Translations under genes and position numbers: made by a program
Part shown: in pieces, positions 1 through 10,035 of the stretch
How positions within the stretch are numbered: position 1 is the stretch's first letter
How the letters are laid out: the number at the start of each line of letters is the position of its first letter
Origin: Cryptomeria japonica
Lineage: Eukaryota; Streptophyta; Pinopsida; Cupressales; Cupressaceae
DNA length: 64,000 bases
NCBI RefSeq assembly: GCF_030272615.1
Contig: NW_026729208.1
Location: 64,001-128,000 of the forward strand
Reading direction: 5' to 3'
The notes under the pieces: generated by a model
Told to the model about the DNA's origin: nothing
What the model saw: the letters and a program-made list of their open reading frames with translations, nothing else
Databases searched by the model: none

Positions 1-1
1 C

Positions 2-1108
2 ACGCCAGCCATGCTTCCTCCAAATTTGATGTGGTTACGGTTGCAAAATTGTGAGAAGCCATTTCAGTCCAGTCTTGTGCGTAACGTTTGGTTCTTTGCG
101 ATACAGGGGGCATTTCACTTCAGTCTTGTGGATAACATTTGGGATCTGAGGATAATGCAAGTAGACGGTGATATTCCCAGTTTCCAATATTTACTTTTTA
201 ATATTCTTGGCAACTTGTTACAGTTACAGCATTTAGAGTTGAGAAACTGCAGAAATTTAAATAAGGTCCCTTGTACCATCGGCAACCTGTCACAGCTGCA
301 GCGTTTGGATTTATCATGGTGTACAGAATTAAATAAGCTCCCTCATACCATTGGCAACCTGTCACAGCTGCAGCATTTAGATTTAGGAGGACTTAAATTA
401 AATAAGCTCCCTCAGACTATTGGCAAACTCTCACAGTTGCAGTATTTAGACTTGAGTTGGTGTCAAAAATTAAGTGATCTTCCTCATAGTATTGGCAACC
501 TATCACAACTGCAGTATTTAGATTTGAGTGCCTGTGAATGTTTAAATAGCCTCCCTGACACCATTGGCAGTTTATCACAGTTGCAGTATTTAAATTTAAA
601 TTGCTGTAAGAAATTAAATAACCTCCCTCGTACCATTGGCAATCTGTCAAAGCTGCAATGTTTAGATTTAGGGTGTACCAAATTAAATAAGCTCCCTAAT
701 ACCATTGGTAACCTGTTACATCTGCAGCATTTATATTTAAGATGGTGTACAAAACTAAATAAGCTCCCTTGTACCATTGACAAACTTTCTCAGCTGCGGT
801 GTTTAGAGCTGAAAGGATGTCAAAACTTAAATGATCTCCCTTATACTATTGGCAACGTACCACAACTGCAACATTTAGACTTGAGTAATTGTCAATATTT
901 ATATTTTCTCCCTAAAACTATAGGCAAACTATCACAGCTGCAGTATTTAGACTTAAGTTGGTGTACAAATCTAAGTAATCATCTAAGTAATCTCCCTGAG
1001 ACTATTGGCAATTTATTACAGCTGCGTCATTTATATTTATATCATACAAAATTGAACATCCCCCGTGATATCATTGACAGTCTACCACACCTCCAAATAT
1101 TTCAGTAG
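2..1108 (+). CDS. TNL resistance protein, 3' part only (LRR domain)
   Basis: The window opens in frame within the last exon of a TNL gene whose upstream part lies outside. What is visible is the linker and the leucine-rich repeats. About twelve units of 24 residues follow the pattern LSQLQxLDLSxCxxLNxLPxTIGN. Two units are one residue short, and one near the end carries four extra residues (about 28). Translation stops with TAG at 1106-1108 just after a partial thirteenth repeat. The sequence is the same as the end of the two complete genes at 18066 and 44520. LRRs of plant NLRs sense effectors or modified host proteins and hold the NB domain off; that role is family knowledge, not shown here. 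Confidence 0.9.
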   Translation, partial: TPAMLPPNLMWLRLQNCEKPFQSSLVRNVWFFAIQGAFHFSLVDNIWDLRIMQVDGDIPSFQYLLFNILGNLLQLQHLELRNCRNLNKVPCTIGNLSQLQRLDLSWCTELNKLPHTIGNLSQLQHLDLGGLKLNKLPQTIGKLSQLQYLDLSWCQKLSDLPHSIGNLSQLQYLDLSACECLNSLPDTIGSLSQLQYLNLNCCKKLNNLPRTIGNLSKLQCLDLGCTKLNKLPNTIGNLLHLQHLYLRWCTKLNKLPCTIDKLSQLRCLELKGCQNLNDLPYTIGNVPQLQHLDLSNCQYLYFLPKTIGKLSQLQYLDLSWCTNLSNHLSNLPETIGNLLQLRHLYLYHTKLNIPRDIIDSLPHLQIFQ

Positions 1109-4100
1109 GGAATAGAAGCACAAGAAGCTGCCTGATACCACTGTGAAGAAAAGCACTGTCATGGTGAAGATAATATAATTAACTGCCTGATACCATTGTG
1201 AAGAAATGCCCACAGTCAATTAGACGAGTCTTATTCTTGGTGGCAGTGGTGGGAAGAGAGATTGAAGGTGAGGTGCGTGACCTATCCTTTAGTAGTGTCA
1301 TGTTACTTCTTTAGAGTAGGAGAATTAATACATAGTTTTTCCTTTTGGAATTTCACGCATTTATTTCTATCGAAGGGAATACGTGAGAGTAATGTATCTT
1401 TTTTCAATTGCATTCAGTTTTTTTAATTTAAACATAAACTTTATAGATGTTCTGAATGGTCAGTTTTAAATCACATACATTAAGCAATGAATTAAATCTA
1501 AAGGATGTTAGTCAATTTTGAGTGTTTAACACTTTTAAGTTTAGAAGTGTATTCTTAGTGTGACATACATTAAGCAACACATTAAGCCTAGAAAATATCA
1601 TTCTTAGTTTGACAACATACATTAAGCAGCATATTAAGCCCGGAAAATATTAATCAACTCTGAGTATTTAACACTTTTGTACCTAGAAGTATAAGAAGCT
1701 ATGTGATTGTAATCCACTAGTAAAAGTAGCTTTTGACACTACTCACCCAATTGCCTCTTGATTGTTTTGTTCATCAAACTCGTATCCATTTTTATCAAAT
1801 AAATTTCTATTTAATATCTAAGTGACCATTGCGATGTAAATCTACCTTTAAGATATTAAATCATTTTGTGGATTCTTTGCTTTTGTGGCATGCAAGAAAT
1901 AACATGTGCTATGCTTGGTTTGAGCTAATTTGTTTGTTTTAGTGAATAAAAAATTTATTTTATTAAAGTTTATGTTTAAGATTCTTTTGTTAGAGCACCT
2001 TTTAACTACCCTTGAATTAGGGACAATAAGCTCATTGTTAAAACATAACATAATATGAAAAATAAAAAATGTGATGATAATCTACTTTAGTCATAATATA
2101 TAAAATTTCATTTAAGTAGTTTGTATATGATGTTTCTTGATATATGATCCCAAAAAAGGCTTGCAAATGAGTCTAAGCCTTACTAATGTTAATAAAGGCA
2201 TCAAAATTAATCAATGTATAATTGAGTTTTCTTGTCAAATGTTCTAGTTGCAAATGCCCTTGTAGATATGTGTTTAAAATGTCAAACAATGTAACCCATC
2301 AAGTTTGTGTATAATGGTGGACATTGTGGAGTTTTGCACCATCTACCCATATTAAAATCCCACAAGACAAGGGCTTCCCTACAATGGCCATAGGGCACTT
2401 GGAGATAGGAGTCACATTTATGGTAATGCATGGGCCACCCTATATTTTGCCATGGGGTATATTGAGATAAGATCAACTATAACTATATTAAGTAACTACT
2501 TAGCCCGCCCACATTTACTCTCTAAGCTACCCCCCACTAGCTCAAGATGATCTACACTTTCTCAAGAATTTACCCCAAATTTTTAGCTCCTTGGGTATAG
2601 AATAAACAATTGAGTTGTTGAAAAATATAAATAATGGTCATATGTATGAAAGCCACTTCAAATGTTGTTCTTGGTGTGAGAGATCTTAAGCACAACTAGA
2701 GTTTATAGGGGCTTGTCTTATCTCTAAGAACCATCCCTACAAGATTATTGCCTCCAAGTGTTGTCTAAATCATTGGGCTACTAATTCACTTTGATACCAA
2801 AAAATGTCAAAGAATATACAATGATTTTTTTTTTTTTGACAATGTACCTCAAATAGATACGTTCTCATGGTCTATAATGATTGTAGTAAATGTGAAATTG
2901 GGTTTGTTGAATAGGTATTAGAAATTTTGAGAAAATCCAAGGGGTGAGTGCAAATCTAGAATGTGATGATAAAATCTCTTTAGTGGGATGCTATGCATGT
3001 GAGGACAATTTATTATTTACATAAATATGGAGTTGGATGTTTTACATGTGGTTGCATGTTGCTGCGTAATTGGATTCACGTGAGCTAAAAGGAGGCATGA
3101 TTGCATTCGCAAGTTCACTTCAATAAGGTCAATAAATCTAAAGGCAAGATGGAAGAGATTAAAAAATCCCAACCTATAGGGTTGGATTGAGGGTAATGTT
3201 AGACTTGGCTCCCTTATAAGCTTATGAACATCAAGAAAGTGACCTACTAAATAACTAATAAATTTGTGATGTTAACTTGTTGCTTTCAATTTATGGTAGT
3301 ATGTGTTTGTTAGTTTGATCATTTTTTACAACATAATTAATGACTTTTTACCTCAATTTATGAAGACTACTGCATGGTCTAACATATAATTATTATTATT
3401 TTTTTGAATTCAAATTTATCAAATTCTTGATGCAAGAATGTAAAATATCTTGTTAGCTCCTACTTGCAAATATAGTGGAGGGGTTCTATTTTAACTAGTG
3501 ATTATTCAAGACCAATTATTATTTAATTTTCTTTAAAATTTGTTTTCTATTCCAAAGTTGAAAGGGTTAAGCTGAGGTTTTTAATGTAAGATATTGATCA
3601 AATTATTTTTTCCATTTCGTGATTAATGGGTTCCATTTTTTTGCTGTAGATTGTTAGAAACCTGTTTAGTGGTACGAGGCAAGAGAAGGCACAAGAACCT
3701 AGTCTGACATATCTGTTTTGAAATGTATGGCATTGCAGGAGCTGGTGCATGATATAGATACAAATAATCAATTGTTTGGACAGTTGGCGATCAGGTCAGC
3801 TGTGTGAATGCATATTCACTTATCGATTAAGACCTCGTTACCTCAACGAGAAGGCCATGTACTTCTATAGAGAAGTAGTGACTCATCTCACTTGTGGTTT
3901 GATAACTGGCCAAAGGCGACGTGTAACAGTGGCAATTATATGTTTAATGGTGTTATGTAGGAAAAGTGCAGAGGCCACGGACAAGATCCAGGTGAAGCTT
4001 CCTTCGAAAATCCCTAAAAAATTCAGTGCCATGACAATGCTGAAATTCAAAAACTAAAAATAAAATAACAATAATAATCTTTAGCTAGTTTGATTTATTT

Positions 4101-4585
4101 GTTTCCTTGCTGCTGTAGTGCTTGTTCCGCCAATAGGAACTACTATATGACGTGGTGTTTGTAGTGGTTTTGTATTTTCTCCAAATAAGGCAGGAAGCAT
4201 GTTTTTGGTTTGTACAGTTGCAGGGGGATTGAACATGGAGACACCCCTGGCACCAACCTAGCAGTAAGCACACGTGATGATTTGATTTTGGTATTTTACA
4301 ATACTTACTATTTTAAAATGTTTTCTTCTCAGCTCTCATCTTTTGAGCCCCAATTACTATTCAAGTTGAATTTCTATTCATTTGGGTAATTTTCGTGGTC
4401 CAAAACTTTGTGCCTCACAGGCATGAGAGAAACTAAAAGCCCATACCAATATCACTACAGAGTAGTAGTTATAACAAGAAAAAGGCCACAAGGTAAAACA
4501 CAATTCCCATTTCTTATTTCATAGAGTAGAGTTGTTTATGATGTTTATATAACATAATTATGTTGTTATTACTGTTAAGTTTCAG
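1109..4585 (+). other. TNL 3' flank, AT-rich, no intact gene
   Basis: Just after the TNL stop a 13-bp word CTGCCTGATACCA occurs twice (1128, 1183). A degenerate repeat follows at 1473-1690. At ~2789 CTTTGATACCAAA is a decayed Copia primer-binding site on the minus strand. From ~3735 to 4270 there are short coding-like stretches with stops (for example 3776-4057 and 4121-4262), possibly upstream exons of the broken gene at 4586. Reading frame is not conserved and I do not recognise the product. Confidence 0.5.
1473..1690 (+). repeat. Degenerate ACATACATTAAGCA repeat
   Basis: ACATACATTAAGCA starts at 1473, 1563 and 1615. It is followed by related text (ATTAAGCCTAGAAAATAT, GAGTATTTAACACTTTT) in variable order. 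Looks like three diverged units of an old tandem repeat. Confidence 0.5.
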
Positions 4586-5040
4586 GCAGGGAGTAGTGAA
4601 TCGCCTCCTTTCGGTGCCCAGAAGCTTTCTGATGTCAACTCACTGTTGATGACCGTTATGGAGGCCTTCTAGACATCTGGCAGGTAATTTATTTTCATTC
4701 ATATTAATGTTGCGGAAGTGTATTCAATCTGAATCACTATGAACTGCTTTTCTTGGTTCTTTTTTCAAAAAACGATTAGAGAAGACCAAGCCAAAAAGCT
4801 TGAAGAACATCCAGATTTTATGCCCGATGCTCTAGATCAAATTTACAAGAAGGTAAGCTAGATAAACTTTTAGTCCCATTGACCTGTTTGGTCATTTTGG
4901 GGAGAGCATCAATATAATTTGATGCAAGTTGGTATTGTGACCAGGCAATGGAAGAATGTGCTCGTAAGAGAATGGCTTTAGAAGTGAGTATTGCAGAGAG
5001 GGAAAAGAGGCTGAAAGAACTCTTAGGCAGTAATTGTTGA
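4586..5040 (+). pseudogene. 3' fragment of an unidentified multi-exon gene, broken
   Basis: Three exon-like blocks join in one frame through good splice sites: 4586-4683 (after TTTCAG, before GTAATT), 4780-4852 (after ATTAG, before GTAAGC) and 4945-5040 (after GACCAG, ends TGA). The frame reads ...SGREDQAKKLEEHPDF... then a charged helical tail with ...EECARKRMALEV... and AEREKRLKEL. Phases match (98 nt, 73 nt, 96 nt). A TAG at 4670-4672 interrupts the first block. The last six bases, TGTTGA, are also the first six bases of the Copia LTR, so the original 3' end was removed by the insertion. No initiator region was found; stretches upstream at 3735-4270 may belong to it. Product not recognised; it looks like a host gene rather than a transposon. 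Confidence 0.5.
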
Positions 5041-5516
5041 TAAGTGATGCTGCTCTAGCATGCAGTTCTATGCAACTCCAGTTTGGACATGAAGCTATCT
5101 ATTCATCACCATGCATAAGCTATTTTTAGTTAATAGTTTTTTTTGTTTATCCATGCAAATAAAGCATGTATTCCAGCATGCATGAATCCTTAGGACTATT
5201 TTTAGTTTTGCTTTTTGCATGAGTTTGTTTTTAGTAAATAAAGCATGTTGTGCATGCACTTATTGTATTCTTAATTTAGGGAGTAGTTTGTTTTTTTTTA
5301 GTTTGAGAGCCTTAGTAGCTTTCCATGCAAAGCTAGGAATATATTTAGAACTGCAGTTATTATTTATTCTTCTAGACTGCAAATTCTTTATATATACAGC
5401 CTCTATGTAATTTTTTAATTAAGCTTCAATAAAGATATTGGTGTTTTCTTCTTTTTGCTGTTATTGTTTGCTAATCAGTTGGTTCAGAGAGGATAGGTCA
5501 GGTTCAAAATTCTACA
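5035..5516 (+). repeat. Copia 5' LTR (482 bp)
   Basis: Starts TGTTGA and ends TCTACA, near-complementary ends as expected for an LTR. A TATATATA box is at ~5391 and an AATAAA signal at ~5429, the normal order for U3-R-U5. Inside U3 a stretch around CTATTTTTAGTT...AAATAAAGCATG occurs twice (from ~5117 and ~5194), a possible enhancer duplication. The primer-binding site follows two bases after the end. Confidence 0.85.
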
Positions 5517-5518
5517 AG

Positions 5519-5530
5519 TGGTATCAGAGC
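5519..5530 (+). other. Primer-binding site for initiator tRNA-Met
   Basis: TGGTATCAGAGC, complementary to the 3' end of plant initiator tRNA-Met, the standard primer of Copia elements. It lies two bases after the LTR, which fixes the LTR 3' border and the element orientation. Confidence 0.9.
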
Positions 5531-5585
5531 AAGTAAAATTGTTTTGGGTTAAAGTTTTATTGTTAGAATTTCGCCAAAGTTAATC

Positions 5586-6625
5586 ATGTCGAATTCTAAC
5601 CATATGCCCATTCCAGAATTTGATGGGAATGATTATGATTATTGGTGCATTAAGATGCCGACCTTTTTGATTGGAAAAGATTTGTGGGAGATTATTGAAT
5701 CAGGTTATGAAGAGCCAACTGACTGGAATGCCCTTACAGCCAATGAAAGAATAGCAAGAAAGGAAGCAAGGAAAAAGAATGCTCAAGCTTTGTTTCACAT
5801 TCAGATAGCTCTTGATAAGAGCTTATTTCCAAGAATATCAGGAGCAACAACTGCCAAAGATGCCTGGAAGACTCTACAAGAAGCTTACTAGGGTATTGAT
5901 CAAGTTAAAGTGGTCAAGCTTCAGACATTGAAGCGAGAGTCTGAGAATTTGAAGATGCAAGAAGCTGAAAGTATAAGTGATTATTGTGTCAGAGTCAAAG
6001 ATGTAGTCAATAAAATGGCTACACTTGGAGAAATTGTAAGCAATGAAGTTTTGATTAAAAAGGTGTTGAGATCTTTGACACCCAGATGGAATCATGTAGC
6101 AATAATCATAGAAGAAAGCAAGGATTTGACAAAACTACAGTTTGATCAACTGGTTGGATCCCTGATGTCTCATGAAGAAAGATTGAAAGATTCTTTTGAA
6201 GGTGTAGAGAAAGCATTTTCCTCTAAATTGCTAATCACAAAAAATGAAGATGCAAGCAACAGTAGTGCCAAAATCAATCAAAGCCAAGGTAAAGGGCAAA
6301 GCCAAAATTCTTCAAGAGGCAGAGGAAGAGGTGGCTCAAGAGGAAGTGGTGGTTTCAGAGGAAGAGGTAGAGGCAGATTTGATAAGAGAAATGTTCAATG
6401 TTACCACTGTAATAGGTATGGCCACTTTGAAAGAGAATGCAGATTGAAAGAAGGTAAAAGTGCTAACTATGCTCAAGAAAGTAGTGACAATCCTCTTGAT
6501 CACTTATTTTTATCTTATGCCAAGGGTGAAAATACTAGTAAAGATGTTTGGTACCTAGATTCTGGATGCTCTAACCATATGACAGGGAATGAGAAGTTGT
6601 TCTCAACAAAGGATGGAAGTTTCAA
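5586..6625 (+). pseudogene. Copia gag with start of protease, interrupted
   Basis: Reading frame from ATG 5586. N-terminal UBN2/retrotran_gag-type region (YWCIKMPTFL, DAWKTLQEAY). A TAG at 5889-5891 is followed by the rest of gag in the same frame. Further on come a Gly/Arg-rich tract, a CCHC zinc knuckle CYHCNRYGHFEREC (~6401-6442) and the protease active-site segment WYLDSGCSNHMTG (~6549-6587), where DSG is the aspartic protease motif of this family. After SFKSQ the frame runs into unrelated sequence and stops at 6720-6722. Gag packages the element's RNA and protease would cleave the polyprotein; the nonsense codon and missing pol make it non-functional. Confidence 0.85.
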
Positions 6626-6628
6626 ATC

Positions 6629-7018
6629 CCAGGTCATGTGTATGCAGTTGTTGCAAAAGAGAACAATGAAGAAGGAACAAATTACTATTTGTGTCGTTGT
6701 GTTGAGCCTAAAAGAAAATTGACAACCACAATCATTGATGGAGAGGGTATTGAGTACCCAATAGGGTCTGTTGTCATGACAGGAACATGCTTTCGGAGAT
6801 ACCCTATCAAGAATTCTGATGTTTGGTTGTTTTAGGACTTTGAAACACACAGACATATTCTTCATTTCTCTAACCTTGTTGTTGCAACAAATATTCATTT
6901 GATGAAGTATCGTGGTAGACCTCATAACAAGATTTTATGGAAAGTTCATGAATCTGACCACGAGGCAATACTTGACACAATACAAGTTAGAGCCGATTCT
7001 AAAGGCTCACTTGATTGA
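6629..7018 (+). pseudogene. Broken ORF of unknown family, 3' part, fused to Copia remnant
   Basis: The frame is open from the Copia breakpoint: ...GHVYAVVAKENNEEGTNYYL CRC..., with later GTCFRRYP and HILHFSNLVVATNI. A TAG at 6833-6835 is followed by another 60 codons in the same frame to TGA at 7016-7018. The composition (Cys/Tyr/Val-rich beta-type, then HFSxLVxATNI) looks like a folded domain and not random sequence. It is not a Copia pol segment I recognise. It may be the C-terminal part of a DNA-transposon protein because of its neighbours (tandem repeats, then a multi-exon minus-strand gene). No start codon belongs to it, since the 5' part is lost at the junction with gag. Confidence 0.45.
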
Positions 7019-7092
7019 TTCTACGGTTCAGAGTAGAATGATTTTGAGAATTTTGTATAAATCGTTGACGAATTGTTTTATATTCATTTTTT

Positions 7093-7295
7093 GTATATAT
7101 AAATGCCCATGAGCTGATTTTTACATATGTACATGCCAAATTTTGTATATTAAAATGGCGATGAGCTGAATCGCACATATTGTAATGCCAAATTTTGTAT
7201 AAAAGCCCATGAGATGATTTGTATATTAAAATGGCGATGAGCTGAATCGCATTTATTGTAATGCCAAATTTTGTATAAAATCCCATGAGATTATT
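7093..7295 (+). repeat. 76-bp complex tandem repeat
   Basis: TGTATATTAAAATGGCGATGA starts at 7144 and 7220, a 76-bp period. Each unit consists of a ~51-bp and a ~25-bp subunit beginning TGTATA and sharing CCCATGAG and ATGCCAAATTT. A diverged unit precedes and a partial one follows. The rest of 7019-7588 is AT-rich, with TTTTGTGACTAT repeated at ~7355 and ~7385. Confidence 0.75.
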
Positions 7296-7588
7296 TGTAA
7301 GACAATTTTTTGTATAATCAAATAGCCAAGAGCAGATTTGAATAATATGTGACAATGTTTTGTGACTATTTTGTGTGTCAATGTTTTGTGACTATGTTTT
7401 GAGTATATGTGATGTGTCCCTAGTCAATCATGAGCATTCTTGATTCTTGTATAATCATGGATAATTATTTGAGTCATTATCGGGTCATAGGGGTGATAGA
7501 TTAAGACTCATACAATCTAAGAAAAAATTGTCATTGTTGTCAAAAAAATTGTCAAAAAAGTTGTCAAGCAACTTCTACATTGCGTCGA

Positions 7589-9497
7589 TAGGGTATGACT
7601 CTCGACGTTCTGGTGCTTTGGGATGCACAACAGGGGCATGCCTAGCATAAAAATGCCCACCCGGACACGCTCGCGATGTCGGTTTGTGCACACGAGGAAC
7701 AAAATCAATTCTATCCAATCTTGCAACTTTTCCTTGCAAGCAACTGACAGTTTTTTGAGCAGGCGAAAAAATGCTACTAATTGAAAATGGCTTCGATTCA
7801 TCAAAAAATGAGATAGGCCATTGTAGAGGATCCTCACGCGACCCCACGGGATCAAACAGATCGACTGTATGAGAAGTGGATTGGAAGAAATAGTCCATCA
7901 AATTTTGACAATTTTTTGGACTCAGGGCACTTGAGAGATCTCACTGGTAGGGTATGACTCTCGACGTTCTAGTGCTTTGGGATGCATGATAGGGGCATGC
8001 CTAGCGTAAACATGCCCACCCAGACGCACTCGCGATGTCAGTTTGTGCACACGAGGAACAAAATCAATTCTAGCCAATCTTGCAACTTTTCCTTGCAAGC
8101 AACCGACGATTTTTTGAGCAGGCGAAAAAATGCTACTAATTGAAAATGGCTTCGAGTCATCAAAAAATGAGATAGGCCATTGTAGAGGATCCTCACGCGA
8201 CCCCACGGGATCAAACATATCGACTGTATGAGAAGTGGATTGGAAGAAACAGTCCATCAAATTTTGACAATTTTTTGGACTCAGGGCACTTGAGAGATCT
8301 CACCGGTAGGGTATGACTCTCGATGTTCTGGTGCTTTGGGATGCATGATAGGGGCATGCCTAGCGTAAACATGCCCACCCAGATGTGCTCGCGACGTCGG
8401 TTTGTGCACATGAGGAACAAAATCAATTCTAGCCAATCTTGCAACTTTTCCTTGCAAGCAACTAACGATTTTTTGAGCAGGCGAAAAAATGCTACTAATT
8501 GAAAATGGCTTCGAGTCATCGAAAAATGAGATAGGCCATTGTAGAGGATCCTCACGTGACCCCACGGGATCAAACAGATCGACCGTATGAGATGTGGATT
8601 GGAAGAAATAGTCCGTCAAATTTTGACAATTTTTTGGACTCAGGGCACTTGAGAGATCTCACCAGTAGGGTATGAATCTCGATGTTCTGGTGCTTTGGGA
8701 TGCATGACAGGGGTATGCCTAGCGTAAACATGCCCACCCAGATGCGCTCGCGATGTCGGTTTGTGCACACGAGGAACAAAATCAATTCTAGCCAATCTTG
8801 CAACTTTTCCTTGCAAGCAACTGACGGTTTTTTGAGTAGGCGAAAAAATGCTACTAATTGAAAATGGCTTTGAGTCATCAAAAACTGAGATAGGCCATTG
8901 TAGATGAGCCTCACGCGACCCCACGGGATCAAACAGATCAACCGTATGAGTCGTGGATTGGAAGAAACAATCTATCAAATTTTGACAATTTTTTGGACTC
9001 AAGGCACTTGAGAGATCTCACCGGTAGGGTATGACTATCGACGTTCTGGTGCTTTGGGATGCACAACAGGGGCATGCCTAGTGCAAAAATGCCCACCTGG
9101 ACGTGCTCGCGATGTCGGTTTGTGCACATGAGGAACATAATCAATTCTAGCCAATCTTGCAACTTTTCCTTGCAAGCAACTGACGGTTTTTTGAGCAAGC
9201 GAAAAAATGCTACTAATTGAAAATGGCTTCGAGTCGTCGAAAACCGAGATAGGCCATTGTAGATGAGCCTCACGCAACCCATGGGAGCAAACAGATCGAC
9301 CGTATGTGTCATGGATTGGAAGAAACAGTCCGTCAAATTTTGATAATTTTTTGGACTCAGGGCACTTGAGAGATCTCATCGGTAGGGTATGACTCTCAAT
9401 GTTCTGGTGCTTTGGGATGCATGAAAGGGGCATGCCTAGTGTAAACATGCCCACCTGGATGCGCTCGCGACATCGGTTTGTGCACACGAGGAATAAA
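7589..9497 (-). repeat. 359-bp tandem repeat, 5.3 units, with open minus-strand frame
   Basis: TAGGGTATGA marks unit starts at 7589, 7948, 8307, 8666, 9025 and 9383 (periods 359, 359, 359, 359, 358). The last unit stops after ~115 bp. Units differ by scattered, mostly transition-type changes. On the minus strand every unit has an open frame of ~110 codons containing DPVGSRE, SKPFSISSIFSP, LQGKVARL and YARHAP, ending near GEISQVP. Because 359 is not a multiple of 3, the frames of successive units do not fuse into one protein. A second overlapping frame is also open for 80-130 codons. No splice signals tie the units together convincingly. It could be an amplified exon of the neighbouring minus-strand transposon gene, or a satellite that happens to be open. 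A at 8040, unique to copy I, makes one frame change. Confidence 0.85.
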
Positions 9498-9565
9498 ATT
9501 TGACAATTGCGAGCGTGAGGGTGCTCTCGCACCAAACACATTGTTGTTTAAATTCATATTGTCGA

Positions 9566-9861
9566 TTTTTGTTGTTTATATTCATATTGTTAATTACATA
9601 TGTAAATATTCATTTAAATTTATAAAAGGGCAGCCACCAAATACAACAAATACACAATAATGAACTGAATACAAGGAGTTTTGTACAATTAATTCAACAT
9701 TTTAGAAATTTTATCAAATCATATTCCATGATTGCAATGCTTTATATCATATATTTTTGTTGTTTATATTCATATTGTTGATTACATATACAAATATTCA
9801 TTTAAATTTATAAAAGGACAACCACAAAATACAACGAATACAAAATAATGAACTCATTACA
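9566..9861 (+). repeat. Pair of ~108-bp direct repeats, 188 bp apart
   Basis: TTTTTGTTGTTTATATTCAT begins at 9566 and 9754. Both stretches continue through ACATATnnAAATATTCATTT and ATAAAAGG(A/G)CAnCCAC to AATAATGAACT, differing at several sites. A further short relative (TTGTTGTTTAAATTCATATTG) starts at 9541. They lie downstream of the stop of the minus-strand gene, between it and the 359-bp repeat. The remainder of 9498-10035 is AT-rich with nothing recognisable. Confidence 0.75.
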
Positions 9862-10035
9862 CATTTATTGGATTGAATATCGATATTTATATATATAAAA
9901 AAGGCATGTCTACCAAGTCAATACAAGTATTACAAAAGTGTGGCATATGCCATGTCCAAATCGATATACAATAAAAATGTAGAATATATCTACATGTATT
10001 GGTCATTATATGACCAAAACTAACACTATATGATC

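Larger units (their letters stand above)
5035..6625 (+). mobile_element. Truncated Copia (Ty1-type) LTR retrotransposon
   Basis: 5' LTR, primer-binding site, gag and the start of protease, then an abrupt loss of retrotransposon homology around 6625. No integrase, reverse transcriptase or 3' LTR is present in the unit, so this is a 5'-end remnant that cannot move by itself. The bases before the LTR are GTAAT (5030-5034); with no 3' LTR the target-site duplication cannot be confirmed. Confidence 0.85.

Noticed and set aside
417-783. Open minus-strand frames across the LRR region (also at 26872-27238 and 53326-53692)
   Set aside because: They are mirror frames of the 72-bp coding repeat of the TNL gene; repetition keeps them open.
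2780-2810. A minus-strand LTR retrotransposon at CTTTGATACCAAA
   Set aside because: Only the primer-site-like word remains; no LTR borders or coding sequence could be found around it.
5030-5034. GTAAT as a confirmed Copia target-site duplication
   Set aside because: The 3' LTR is missing, so the second half of the duplication cannot be seen.
7517-9541. A row of separate minus-strand genes
   Set aside because: They are the same 359-bp unit repeated, with overlapping frames that shift from unit to unit and no start or promoter of their own.
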